In this document: piece by piece, positions 1 through 10,600 of the stretch
Layout: every line of letters begins with the position of its first letter
Position numbering within the stretch: position 1 is the stretch's first letter
Source of the DNA: Entomortierella parvispora
Taxonomy: Eukaryota; Mortierellomycota; Mortierellomycetes; Mortierellales; Mortierellaceae
Direction: 5' to 3'
NCBI GenBank assembly: GCA_963573315.1
Contig: OY752153.1
Location: 1,116,001 to 1,180,000, forward strand
Length of the DNA: 64,000 nt
Translations under genes and position numbers: made by a program
The notes under the pieces: model-generated
Told to the model about the DNA's origin: nothing
The model's input: only the letters and a program-made list of their open reading frames with translations
Databases searched by the model: none

Positions 1-645
1 ATCTTCCAATGTCAAAGTATCCTCGATATCACCGCCCGAGTTCATTCCTCCAAACACCACAATCCAGACGACTGAAGCCATGACGACGATGGTTCCATAT
101 ACATCCTGCCGCGTGATCTGGGTCCCAACCAAGATCTTTGCAAATATAAAGTTGAAGATGAGCGCGATGGATCCCAGCGGTGCCACCCATTGTGTCTTTA
201 GAAAATCTAAAAAGAACAAGAGTGATACACACAGCACACATTAGGAGGTTGTCTTCTTCTTTGTCCAAGGAGCAACGGGGGTTATCTCCTTGACTGGGTG
301 AGGAGCGGGCCAGCTGAAGGCTGCCATCGGTCGGTGATAGACCATCGAGGCTGCCTCCCGATCGGCATCAATTCGCCCGATGTTTTTCTATCAACATGGT
401 CGCACAACAAATCACTTACTGAGGGCTATTGTGCTTCCTGCCAGTTGACTGGCTACATAGAGGTACAAGCCAATGTGCCACATGGGCCGGCCACATTCAT
501 TCCGTTGCCGGTCCTGAGCCAAGGCGCTGTTGCGGACATGGTCAAGCTTGAGCAGGTTGAGACCTGCTGCGTTCATGACCGAGGCTACCAGTGAGACGGC
601 AAAGCCAATCACAAAGTCGACGAATGCGCTGCCGGTGACGCTCAT
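1..645 (-). CDS. NIPA-type (DUF803) membrane transporter, 5' part only
   Basis: Two exons are visible: 420-645 with the ATG at 645, and 1-206, running off the window start. The donor reads CTCA|GTAAGT and the acceptor CTTTTTAG; joining them keeps the frame (exon 1 is 226 nt). The product begins with a hydrophobic helix (FVIGFAVSLVASVMNAAG), followed by a cytosolic-looking loop, a second helix (GLYLYVASQLAGSTIAL), then QWVAPLGSIALIFNFIFAK and a fourth helix ending FGGMNSGG. The motif VAPLGSIALIFN after a short re-entrant stretch is typical of the NIPA/DUF803 family, which belongs to the drug/metabolite transporter fold and includes magnesium transporters. Substrate is not proven here; this looks like a divergent fungal subfamily. 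The 3' part, and so the full helix count, lies outside the window. Confidence 0.72.
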
Positions 646-1829
646 GACTCTTTTAAGCTATGTCTGTGTTGGGTGCAGAACCTGCGGTCGAATGCCAAGG
701 GGCAGAGGGATAGGAGGAAGGAGGAAAGAGGAAGGGAGCCAGGGGTTCCGCCAGGGGTTGTTGTTTTGTTGTTAGAGAACTGTTGTGTTTCCAGACGGGG
801 ACTCTGAGGTGTGGATGCTCTAATGGAACAATGGCATGAGCAGGACAATAGCGCTGTTGTCGAAAGAGAGAAAGATGGACGAATGGACAAACAAAGATGG
901 AGATGTGGGCATGAAAGTGAAAGATGGAATAAGGCGCACAGGGACCCAACGGTCAAGGATGTGAGTAGACGGGGGAGCACAAATGTCCGAGAGGCGATGG
1001 ATGGAAAGAGACGTTGCAATAGGATAGATGGGAGCGCAAGGCAAACCAAGACGTAAGAAGGAGATGGAGAGGAAGGAACAGGAGCAAACAAAGGAAAAGG
1101 TGATGGTGGATGAAGAGAGAAGGAAAGAGAGGGATGCAACCATGGCCCACCGTCATCATCTTTGATCCTCTTGGCAAGAGTCCGCCGACCTCGCGTGTGG
1201 ACACACAGTGCACACAAACACAAGCACAAAGAGACACATACTGTAGATATATACACACACACACGCACGCACACGCACACACACCCACCACCACCACCAC
1301 CACCACCACCACCGGTGAGAGCATCAATCCAGTTCTGTTGCATGGACAGGTAAGCAAACAAGGAGGGAAGGGACCATGGGCAGCAGGGACAAAGGGAAGA
1401 AGGATGTGCGCCAGTTTGGCCTATTAATACATACCGCCTGATTGAATTGAAAATCGATAATGCCACCAGCTCGAGGGGAGGACGGACGCGGGAAATTGAG
1501 AGAGAGCACTTTTCAAATATTGCATTTGCCAGCGTCTGGAGAACCGTGGGATGCGTCGATGCTCTCGCTGGAAACAGCCACGTTCCAGGGGATGGCCAGA
1601 GTCGAGTCCCCTCCGTGCGCAGTGTAGCAGTGTGTGTTCCTGAAAGGACGCTTTTTTGCAAGTCGGATCGATCGACACACTCTCCCTCTCTGTCCCTCGC
1701 GTGCAACGCGCGTATCCGCCCGACAACACGTCTTTCCCTGGGAACAGGACAAATCCAGGAACAAAGAAAAAGGGTCCTCACAAAAATTGATTGGCGTAAA
1801 ATTATAGTCAATTCTAATTGCTTGTTTTT
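646..1829. other. Intergenic spacer, no gene seen
   Basis: Lies between the 3' end of the Kre6-like gene and the 5' end of the NIPA gene, both on the minus strand. A 389-codon minus-strand frame runs through it, but the translation is dominated by simple-repeat products (Gly, Cys/Val and Ser/Leu runs) and shows no domain. I specifically looked for the GH16 hallmark expected downstream of a Kre6 N-terminus and did not find it in any minus frame. Confidence 0.6.
1251..1313. repeat. Compound (CA)n / (CAC)n microsatellite
   Basis: About 63 bp of dinucleotide ACAC with a few G interruptions passes directly into a trinucleotide ACC/CAC array. It lies in the spacer upstream of the NIPA gene and has no coding role that I can see. 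Confidence 0.9.
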
Positions 1830-4800
1830 CTACGGAGATGCTGTCTCGTGGTAAAAATCCTTGTTGAACAGGAACCCAGTCGTATGGTTGTATTTGTCCA
1901 TCATTGCAAACTTGACATGGATCAGTGGTCTTGGTCCTGCCTTCTCTACTCTTGTCGTCGATGATCCAATCGACGTTGATTCCAACACCGTACTTCCATC
2001 CAAGTTCAAGTTGGCAATTGTCGCATTGGGTGTCCCCATGGCCGCGGATTCCGGGGATGGGTATTGTATTGCTATCACGGAAGAGGGAGCAGCAGCAGCA
2101 GCAGCGGCCGCCGCAGCCTCGGCTTCCAATCGTTCCTTCTTAATACTGGCCGCAATCGGGTACCCGAGAATGAGGAGAACCAAACCACTGAGAATGAGAA
2201 ACATGCTCGAGATGTTGACCACCCCTCGACAAGAACACATTCCTTCAAAGGGCGAGGGTTCCGGAAGATGCATCAGTTTCTCAGAGACATCTGATTGACA
2301 AGAGTCTCGTCTTTGTCGCAAATGGTAATGGGCCGCCAGTGCTCGAGCAGCCCGATCGGAAGCTGCAGTCGAAGACGAAGGTGAGTCGGTAATGAAGCTG
2401 ATCAGACCTCCCAAGAAAGATCGACGAGGGCCTTTGCCTTTCTTGTCCTCACCGATGTCTTGACTCTCATGGCCCATGCTAATCATACTGTTGTTGCTCC
2501 CACCAAAAAAGTTTGCACTCTTTGCAAAATGAAATCCTCCTTCATTAGTCTTGCGGCGGGGCCGATTATCTTGACCATTCAGGTCAAGAGAACTGGCCAA
2601 AGTCGAGGAAGATGAAGCAGCCTCAGATCCGAATCCTGTCCTTCTCGCGTTGGCTCGTTCGCGCTCAAACTGACCTATAAAGTCATCTCCTGCCAAAGGT
2701 CCTGTCATTGAATGAGCAGAGCCAGAGGAGGTTGTCCTATTCAACTCGCCGAAAGCTTCAGACTGAGAGCGAGCGCGCTGAGCGGCAGCCATGGCAGCTG
2801 ATGCTAGAGATGACCCTGTGCTTGAGTGATTCTGTGTCTTGCTTGTCAGCTCGGGAACTTTCAAGAGCCCTTCACCCTGATGGACAGGTACCAATCGTTG
2901 GAAAGTTCTAGACGGGACTGATCGCAGACTGAAAGTTGGCGAACTAGACTGGAGTCGATTATCCTCACCCCAGCCACCAGAGATCATAGTCATGGACGAG
3001 GCGGCAGAGTCCAAAGAATCATCGGAGCAAGTCACCATTGTGGCAGAGTGCGCCGCCGGAGATGCTTCGCCATTTTGTATAATATCTGGGATTACAATCG
3101 TGGGAATCATCACTGGGGTGTGCTTCCTGCGCGAGACGGGAGGAGAAAACGAGACTGGGGTGCCATAGACAGCGGTGCTTTGAGACCGACGAAGGTAGGC
3201 TGTGGGTGAAAATGGAGGTGGGGAGATTGATCCTGAGGGTGAAGACACAGGAACAGTCGACGATCGACTGAGCCCTGATGTGAGGAGGGTGTGGAAGGAC
3301 GGTAAAGAAGGAAATGTTGACACTGCTGGCGGAGGCGGGGAGGACTTTCCAGACCCAAAGGTCATGGAGCTGGACCTTTGGTTCATGAATGTTGATTGAG
3401 GCAATGTAGGGGACAAAGAAGTGGCTCCACCATTTATCATCATGTGTACCCGTACATCATCCTTCTGGTTCTGCTTGTCCCCAAGGGACACGGCTCCAAG
3501 ACCCATCAAGAGGGAGGACACACCTCGCTTGAGTCTGTAAATCGAGGAATCCAAGGATCCAGTTCTGGAGAGCGAAGCCCCCTTGTTGCCAGCCACGTCG
3601 CTTCGAATAGGCTGGCTTCCGAAAGCGTTGCTAGAATATCGATGGACGGGCGGTGAAACAAGAGAAATGGTTGTATAGTCGGCCGAATAGGACAGGGGTC
3701 TCATTGACTTGTTGGGGACAGGAACTACATCGTGGACCTTGTGGAATGTACCTCGGATGGCCGCTGTTCGAGGGTGCATGATCCAGTCTTCCACATGATC
3801 AGAATTGCCGGCCATTGAAATCGCACCGTTCGCCAAAGCCTGGAACCTACGAAGTGTACCCAGACGTGGAGCTATTTCTGGGGTTTGGTCATCGCTGCTC
3901 CGTCTACGTCCACCAATCTGCCCTTTTAGCAAGGATGAGCAACCAGTGCTGTTTTTGCCAAATAAAAGTCCAGTTCGTCCTCCTGTGACCTTGTCGTCGT
4001 TGTCATCATCAGAGCTGTGAAGATCCAGCATGTCATCGCAAGAATCCCAAGGATCAATTTCAGACAAACGTCTACTGGTCCACTTGTTCTTCTTTTGCAA
4101 TCCTGACCACTTTGATTTGTAGAGATTCTGTCCAAAGGTATTTCTCTTTTCTTCAGTTTCAAACAAAGTTGAGGCAACGCTTGATCCAATTTGTACTCCA
4201 ATGTGATCAGGAATATCTTCATATTGTCCGTGCTGCAGGCCTCCAAATCGAGTCTCCAAGGATTTCAGTGAAACTGTTGCAGAGGCGGAGCCCACTCTTT
4301 GGAATGTGCTCTTGTAGATGACCGTTGATCGATTCGAAGACTCTTTGGTGCTGCCATTTAGTCCAGAATCTTTCTCGGTGTCGTCCGACCAAAGGGACAG
4401 TGGAGATGGGGTGTAGTTTGTCGATAGTAGGGTGGAGTTCTGATGGGCGATGCTTGCCAAAGACGATCCACGGTGATGATGGCGACCACATCTGACAGAT
4501 GGAGGTGGAGAGGGAGTTGCTTGACAGATAGCAATATCGGGGACAAGCTTTGGAGTTGATAAAAGCAGATTACTGACGGTGCTGTTGCTGTCAGTGGACT
4601 CGGTGCGATAGTGACTCTGGATGCTGCTTGTGCTTGCTTTATGACTGTGCTCCATTGGCGCGGTATGACGGTAGGAGTTATAAGATAAGGGAGGGGTTTC
4701 ATCAATGAGTGGTGTTATATCCATCTCTGCTTCTACTGGAGATGTGGTGTTGTCTGTATCAGGATACCGATCCTGCTGTGGCTCTTGCTCTGAAGAAGTT

Positions 4801-5153
4801 ACTGTTTCGTCAGTCGGGATATAGGCCCGGAGCTGCCTAAACTCGGCCTGCAGGGAGGCTGATTTGTTCTTGGGATCCAAAGCCGCCAATGTCTCTCTCC
4901 TGGCCTGGACTACTCTTTCTTCGTCTTGTTCGTCCTCATCGTCATCCTCAGCGCCTTCAGTCTCTTCTCGTTTCAAAACCAGACCGTTACTGTCCAAGAA
5001 GGGATTACTTGACCCCATATCGTTGACATTGTGTTGAATGTTGGCAGTAGAGTCGGCAAATGGATTTCGAAGTAACTTGACTTTCTTTGCTTTCTTTTGC
5101 TTCATGTTGGATGAATTGTTGTTGTACGATGGGTGGTTGTTCTTTCCTAACAT
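1830..5153 (-). CDS. Kre6/Skn1-like type II membrane protein lacking the GH16 domain
   Basis: One long exon encodes 1,107 aa. The ATG at 5153 is chosen because the upstream in-frame sequence is non-coding in character and a good acceptor (TTCTTGCTAG) lies 14 nt before it, implying a 5'-UTR intron. The N-terminal ~950 residues are Ser/Thr/Pro-rich and probably cytosolic, with a basic patch (KQKKAKKVKLL) and two NPF tripeptides near the start. A single hydrophobic helix (NISSMFLILSGLVLLILGYPI) follows, then a poly-Ala stretch and a short outer tail containing GPRPLI. Helix context and tail resemble the start of Kre6/Skn1 beta-1,6-glucan synthesis proteins, where a GH16-type domain should follow. 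Here the frame stops about 30 residues later. It may be a truncated Kre6, a membrane-anchor-only paralogue, or an unrelated protein. Family call is moderate; the absence of GH16 is directly seen. Confidence 0.5.
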   Translation of the reverse strand: MLGKNNHPSYNNNSSNMKQKKAKKVKLLRNPFADSTANIQHNVNDMGSSNPFLDSNGLVLKREETEGAEDDDEDEQDEERVVQARRETLAALDPKNKSASLQAEFRQLRAYIPTDETVTSSEQEPQQDRYPDTDNTTSPVEAEMDITPLIDETPPLSYNSYRHTAPMEHSHKASTSSIQSHYRTESTDSNSTVSNLLLSTPKLVPDIAICQATPSPPPSVRCGRHHHRGSSLASIAHQNSTLLSTNYTPSPLSLWSDDTEKDSGLNGSTKESSNRSTVIYKSTFQRVGSASATVSLKSLETRFGGLQHGQYEDIPDHIGVQIGSSVASTLFETEEKRNTFGQNLYKSKWSGLQKKNKWTSRRLSEIDPWDSCDDMLDLHSSDDDNDDKVTGGRTGLLFGKNSTGCSSLLKGQIGGRRRSSDDQTPEIAPRLGTLRRFQALANGAISMAGNSDHVEDWIMHPRTAAIRGTFHKVHDVVPVPNKSMRPLSYSADYTTISLVSPPVHRYSSNAFGSQPIRSDVAGNKGASLSRTGSLDSSIYRLKRGVSSLLMGLGAVSLGDKQNQKDDVRVHMMINGGATSLSPTLPQSTFMNQRSSSMTFGSGKSSPPPPAVSTFPSLPSFHTLLTSGLSRSSTVPVSSPSGSISPPPFSPTAYLRRSQSTAVYGTPVSFSPPVSRRKHTPVMIPTIVIPDIIQNGEASPAAHSATMVTCSDDSLDSAASSMTMISGGWGEDNRLQSSSPTFSLRSVPSRTFQRLVPVHQGEGLLKVPELTSKTQNHSSTGSSLASAAMAAAQRARSQSEAFGELNRTTSSGSAHSMTGPLAGDDFIGQFERERANARRTGFGSEAASSSSTLASSLDLNGQDNRPRRKTNEGGFHFAKSANFFGGSNNSMISMGHESQDIGEDKKGKGPRRSFLGGLISFITDSPSSSTAASDRAARALAAHYHLRQRRDSCQSDVSEKLMHLPEPSPFEGMCSCRGVVNISSMFLILSGLVLLILGYPIAASIKKERLEAEAAAAAAAAAAPSSVIAIQYPSPESAAMGTPNATIANLNLDGSTVLESTSIGSSTTRVEKAGPRPLIHVKFAMMDKYNHTTGFLFNKDFYHETASP
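2089..2128. repeat. GCT/GCA trinucleotide repeat coding poly-Ala
   Basis: An AGC/GCC-rich run on the plus strand encodes a stretch of about 13 alanines just outside the membrane helix of the Kre6-like protein. It is in frame and could vary in length between strains without breaking the gene. Confidence 0.75.
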
Positions 5154-6054
5154 GGCGCAATGATCACCTAGCAAGAAAAAGATGTAATGATTTAGGTGAA
5201 GGCTCGGGTTGTGAAGTGGCCGATGTCTAGCTGAACTGGAGGGAGCGTACTGAGTGCTGTCCTGTATGACGAATGCAATGGTAGTGTGTGGCAATCCTTT
5301 CGATCAAATGCAAGTAAAGGCAAGGGTGAAAGGGGTGATTGACGTGATGGACAAGGGTACGTAGCAATGGTGGTGGTAGTGTGTGTCGAAGGAAGCTTCT
5401 TTCGTGGCGCAAGGTGAGAGAAGCCTGCAAATAAGTTGAATAAAGAGTGAGTGTAAAGTAAAGGTGCGGTTTGTTAACAGGAGGGTGAGAAGAGCAGCTG
5501 TTCAAGGTAAAGTAATCCGCCATCGTCACCACCAGCTCCGAGAGGTGCGAAGGGTCAGCAGTATTCTGCTCCATCCTCAGGGCCCGTTATTGTAGCAGAG
5601 GGAGGGGTGTATTGTGATTCTACTCTTCTCCAGTTTGTCCCCCGCCCCGCTTCTAAGTGGCGCGTCGAACCGTCCTGGCATCCGCGCTCAGCCCTTTGAT
5701 GTTTTCACGTTGGAACACGATGGAATTGGAATAAAAAAACACGGAGTTGAGTGACCATCAGATACAAGCGTGGACAGCAAAGGCCCCTTCAAATCACGTT
5801 GTCGCCATGGAGCGGTTGTGCATGGGCAGTGTTATTACCGGGAAAGGAGGATCGACCCTGCAGCACTTCAAGGGGCAGCGGCATGTTCCTGGACAAAACG
5901 TGGTTGCCCGGACGCCCCTGGGGATCAGCAAGCAACCAGTAGGAAGACCCGCCGCAGCATGTCCATCTCTTCTTTACGCATCGTCATCCTTTTCATTCCC
6001 AATCCCATCCTCTTTCCACGCGGAACCCGGAATTCCAGACGTGGAGATGCCACC
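5154..6054. other. Divergent promoter/5'-UTR region
   Basis: This separates the minus-strand Kre6-like gene from the plus-strand F-box gene. It includes the probable 5'-UTR intron acceptor of the Kre6-like gene (ending at 5168). A short open frame on the minus strand (5227-5574) has no recognisable content. I see no RNA gene or element. Confidence 0.5.
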
Positions 6055-8205
6055 ATGTCCTCTGAGGCACACATCCGTCGACCTCATGATGTTGTCCTTC
6101 AGATTCCAGAGCTCATGGACGGGATTCTGACCTACCTTTCATCTCGTGACCGTGTCTCGCTGCATCTCGTCTGCAAGTCCATGCATCAGCACTGCTACCG
6201 CTGGTTCCGACTTGTTCTAGATTCAACTCGAGAATTCGACGATGATGAAAACGATGACGATGAGTGTACTGCTACTGTCCTTGCAAAGCCACACCAAGAA
6301 CAAGAGAATCAGCCCTTCATAATCCTCGAGAATACGCGACAGCAGAACTTGCTTCATCTTCGGCGGAAACGACACGAGCAGGGCATCCTGACACAGACCG
6401 GTCAGCGCATGCTAAAGGCTCGAGTCGACCTGATCCAGGCACTCGATTTAGAGTTGGACTCAAACAGCACAGGGTGGAATAGGCGTCTGCTAAAGGAGGC
6501 CCTGATCCTCGGCTCAGGAAAACAGCAGTCGACCGAGGGGTGAGAATCCGGCGGGCCAATTTTCGACTGCGGGAACGTATCACGGATCAAACACGGGAGG
6601 AGATGCTCTTCGGGTTGAAGATGTCGAAACGCGACCTAGCATCCTTCTCTTCAGAAGAATCGGCATCTTCCACACTTGGAGCTGAAGCGAGGTCCAGCTC
6701 GGGGCCATTGGAAATCGACGACGCCGGAATGTCTTTGCTGCTAAAAGATCTAGAGTCGCTGGCGATCAGGGCCGCGACTGCGAATAATGAAAGCATTACA
6801 GGAGTACCGGACGCTCTACTGTGCGCCATGCAGCGAGGTCTGATGGCAAGCACACTGACTTCACTTACGCTTTCATGCTCCAAGAAACATCACAACCTGG
6901 ACTGGGACGACTTGAGACCATGCTTACTGGCTTGCAAAAATCTGCAATCGTTGACGATAGAGAAGGTCAAGCTGATCTCAACACACATACCCGACGAACC
7001 GCGGCAACAAACAGCCGAATGCATGCCAGACTTGAAACGTCTAAAGTTGGTGGACATTCGCAAAACGGATAGTATTCTAACGGAGCCTGTGCATATAGTA
7101 GCCTCCAACGTCAGATCCTTTATTCTGGACGAATTGGCCTACCTGAAAGGTGACTCTGATCACCTCGTCAGTTCCTACACGAATCCAGAAATGACTGCTT
7201 CTTTTCGTGAACTCTGGTCACGGCTTCAAAAAATTCACTTTGAAACTTGGAAATACCAGAAGCTCGATTTGAAAACTCTCAACTGGTTTTACAGCCTCGG
7301 ACTTCAGTTGAAAGGGATTACCTGGCAAGAAGACGAGTGCGTTACCGTCCTGAGGACCATCTCGCGCCGTAGGCAGCTATTGAGATCAAGCAGCAACGCG
7401 AACGACGCGCCAGCCTCGGGGAGCTCTCTCCTACTAGCAGCGACCGAGCGACCACTATCCGAACTTGCAGGACTTTCGATACGATCAGATCAGATAGATG
7501 GACACTGAAATTATTTGATACACGCTTACTAAAAGATGTGCAGGCCATTGTAGGGGTTCCATTTACACCATTGTCGCTGTCTTCAGAGATGCCTCTCTCC
7601 TGCGTACAATCTCTAAAGTCCCTGGATTTTCCTTACGCCCCACCGCGTCTGCTTCCACTCTACTTCAAGGCATGTCTTACGCCCCATCGCGTCTGCTTCC
7701 ACTCTACTTCAAGGTATGTCTTATTGACAAACCCTGGACATCTGTCGACGAAAAAGACTTTGAGAGCAAAAAGGACAGAGACGATTCTGAAGTAAATCCG
7801 TTGGTGAGCCGGCTGACACCTGAACGACTGGTGGTCCTGATGCCCATTGCCAAGACGTTGGTTATACTCAATCTCGGATATGATGTCAGAGTCGACGACA
7901 AAGCTCGGATCTGGATTGTGCCCTGGCTGAACAGGATGTTACGGGGAATGCCATTGCTGACCATATTTCTTCTCGGATATCCCTTGATGAACTTGGATCT
8001 GTTTGAGGGATTGGGTCGGGATCGAAGACGCGAAACGGATTCTGCTGCAGATCATCATTCTGACTGGTGGTGCGAGGAACGTCCGTTCCTGGAGGCTGTG
8101 GCCATTGTTAGATCGGTTTATTCTTGTATGCTCAAGGAAGAGTTCTCACGAGATCTCTATGCCCATTTTCGGTTTATGAAGGTTATAAAATTAGCCCAGG
8201 TTTAG
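6055..8205 (+). pseudogene. F-box protein gene with frame interruptions
   Basis: Coding sequence starts at ATG 6055 with an F-box (IPELMDGILTYLSSRDRVSLHLVCKSM, first 40 residues), so the protein would be an SCF ubiquitin-ligase substrate adaptor; the rest resembles the poorly conserved LRR-like part of fungal F-box proteins. The reading frame must change three times. Between about 6483 and 6540 it shifts by one base, and again at 7373-7381, where the downstream frame reads EIKQQRERRASLGEL. Both shifts equal loss of one base. The third is a 44-bp tandem duplication at 7632-7719, after which the frame runs to the stop at 8205. I found no GT-AG introns of credible length that repair the first two, although a 44-nt GTGGAA...CTCAG option exists at 6474-6517. 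The third may be repaired by splicing (see findings). It could be a pseudogene, or a working gene with short atypical introns or assembly errors. Confidence 0.5.
7632..7719 (+). repeat. 44-bp tandem duplication inside the F-box gene
   Basis: Two adjacent 44-bp copies (7632-7675 and 7676-7719) differ at two positions (ACC/ATC and GGCATGT/GGTATGT). Both encode RLLPLYFK but in different frames. The first copy ends AAG|GCATGT and the second AAG|GTATGT. Confidence 0.92.
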
Positions 8206-8434
8206 GATCAAGACGACCTCTCTCATTCACATTGATTCTATTTGGCCACCAGAAGTCTTGAAGACTTTTTGAAGACCAAGGCAGGTTTCTTTAGTAAAAA
8301 GTAATTTATTAAAAGGATTAGGAATCCGGTAAGGTAAATACAAGCTGGATGGTAGTGTTGGTAGTAGAGATGATGTACATTTTGAATCGGTTTAGGGGAG
8401 GGTGTAAGAGAAGGGTGTTTTTTTTCTTGAGTGC

Positions 8435-10414
8435 TCAGTTGGTAGCATCCAAGGGCTTGCGAGCAACAAAGAAATACATGGGTGTAAAGATACCCAAAAG
8501 CGCGCCCTCCAACACAGAGTCTGCAGCCGTTTGAAGGATGGTCGACACCTTGGTACTGCCAGGAGCAGCCAATCCAAGAGCCTCCAAGGTCTTGACCATG
8601 CATGTTGTAGCGGCACGTCCTGCTGTTGTGGTGCGCAAGACGGTCAAATAGTCCCAGAAGGCATTCGCTTGGCGGATATCGCCCTCCAAAGGGTAGTACC
8701 ACTTGATCTTGTCTTCGGTTGCGCCCATGTCCTGATGTTTCTCGATCGTGAAACCGACAGTCTCCAGAGCCTTGAGGCAGTCCTTACGCGTCATCATCTT
8801 GGCGACACCATTGCCAACCTCCAATCCACGAACAATTCTCAAGTGTTCAGGGTTGGTGGGGTCGTACTTGTCAGTCATGACCCATTCATAACAACCAAAG
8901 ACACCGCCGGGCTTCAAGATTCTGTAAGCCTCTCCATAGACACCTTCCAAGGTCGAGGCGTGGACGGTAGCCTCGATAGCGTAGCAGGCATCATAGGTAC
9001 CATCCTCCAAGGGCATGTTCATAAAGTCACCCTTGACAAAGTCTGAGCGGTTCTCGAGTCCAAAAGTGCGGGCGTAGCGACGGGCGCGGGAGATCTGATA
9101 GTCGTTGTTGTTGAGACCGGTGATGTGAGCTCCAGTGAAGTGACCAATTTCGCGGGCGGGACCACCGACACCACAGCCGATATCGAGGACCTTGAACGAG
9201 GACTGGATACCCATGTTGGCCGCCAAGTAGTGTTCATGACGGGCGATGGCCTGCTGGAAGGGCTCACGAGGGCGGAATCTGCAGAAGTGGAACGAGGTGC
9301 CCCAGGCATACTGTTGAGAGAAAAAGAAGCAGAAAGAATGACGTTTAGGAGTGTATTCATTGTTGGTCACAGCAGGTGCTGGGCGTTTTCCTTTCTCGTG
9401 CCCCGTTTTGTTTCTACTCTTTTTCAATTGCTCACAGCGATCATTCCTCTCCCCAGCCCTCCCCTTCTCTTTTCTTTCCTCTTCAGCGACGCATCAACAA
9501 AGAGCGCGTTTGAATTGTCGTCCAAATGAGGGAATGTTTTGCTGTCCGTCCTTTTTTTGTCGCGTCGTTTCCCCAAATGACCTGGGGCAGTCACAGCGCA
9601 GACACAAAAAGAGACGCCCGCCACAAAAAAAAATGGCAAGACAGATCAGGCCACCGTCTTGGTCAGCAGCTACGCCGACGGAGCCTGGAGTTCGCCCTCC
9701 TCCTGTTCCTTTGTTAAATATCCCTGGTTGCGAGTCAATCGATCTTCCAGTATGTACGAAGTCAGACGGTGGGTGTCCTTTTCGGTTTCTACAGAGAAAC
9801 GCCAAGAGCCGGGTGCAATCGATATTTCCAAGGTTTGATCTTCCTTTCTGGAATTTCCATGATCCTCGCCCGACACACGCCCCACATCCTTCGTCATAGA
9901 TATCTTCAGAGGAGCAGGGGTTCGAGAAAGTCAAAAAAAAATGACAACCTCGCACTCCCCGGGCAATAGCCTCATGCAGGCCAATGCAGAGCACAGTCCT
10001 TGTTTGCATCCCCATGGTGAGTTCCTTTCACCAACTCCCCCCCTCCACTCTTTGTTTGTTTTGGTGCGTGCCGCTGCACGCGTTTCCAACGGCCCTGTGT
10101 TCCCTCTCTTTTCAATTTACCTCGTAGAAATCCGTGGCGAGGTCGTAAAAGGAGTTGGCGACGGCCTTGTACGCGCTTTGACGCTCGGCCTTGGCCTCCT
10201 CAGTCTCGTTTTCGGGTTGTTCTTCCTTCCAGTTCTTGAGGTAGTTGTCGACGACGGCTGGTTGGAACTGGCGATCCTTCTGCTTGAGCTTGGTCAAGAA
10301 GGAGGCCTGATGGTTTTCTTCATTGAAAGTAGAGCCGTGCAAGGTCTTGGAGAGGGCCAGGTCTTCACGGTTGCGTTGGGTGATCAACGTTGTCGAGGTC
10401 GCAGAGGGAGCCAT
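8435..10414 (-). CDS. ERG6: Sterol 24-C-methyltransferase
   Basis: Two exons, 10121-10414 (98 codons) and 8435-9310, give 389 aa, close to yeast Erg6 (383). The donor is TACGAG|GTAAAT and the acceptor CTCTCAACAG, and the join restores the family motif DFYEYAWGTSFHFCRF. Residues 139-149 hold the SAM-binding motif I (VLDIGCGVGGP), followed by NNNDYQISRAR and the conserved YAIEATVHA segment of sterol methyltransferases; the C-terminus is the sterol-MT domain. The enzyme transfers a methyl group from SAM to C-24 of the zymosterol side chain, at the ER or lipid droplets. The 806-nt intron is long for this genome and contains no visible gene. ERG28, encoding the scaffold that tethers Erg6 to the C-4 demethylation complex, lies at 41.1 kb. 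Identification is firm. Confidence 0.96.
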
Positions 10415-10589
10415 TTGAATGAAGAAGGGGAAGGGTGTTTGTCCTGACGGTATTAAGATGAGGTGATGTTGGGACACGCGTAAGGTCTCGAAAGATTCAG
10501 AGGAGGTTGGGTTGGTGGTGATGGTAGAAATAAGAGATAAAAGAAAAGTGGGAGAAGAAAAAAGAAGTAGGGTGTCGGTGAGATGGGGT

Positions 10590-10600
10590 CATTATATAGA
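10590..10600 (-). promoter_or_regulatory. TATA-like element upstream of ERG6
   Basis: The minus strand reads TCTATATAATG about 180 bp before the ERG6 start codon, in an A-rich stretch. Position and sequence fit a TATA box, but no transcription start is known. Confidence 0.3.

Noticed and set aside
642-1811. 389-codon minus-strand open frame
   Set aside because: Translation is simple-repeat and Ser/Leu-rich low complexity, lies between two real genes and has no domain; it is a chance frame over a microsatellite.
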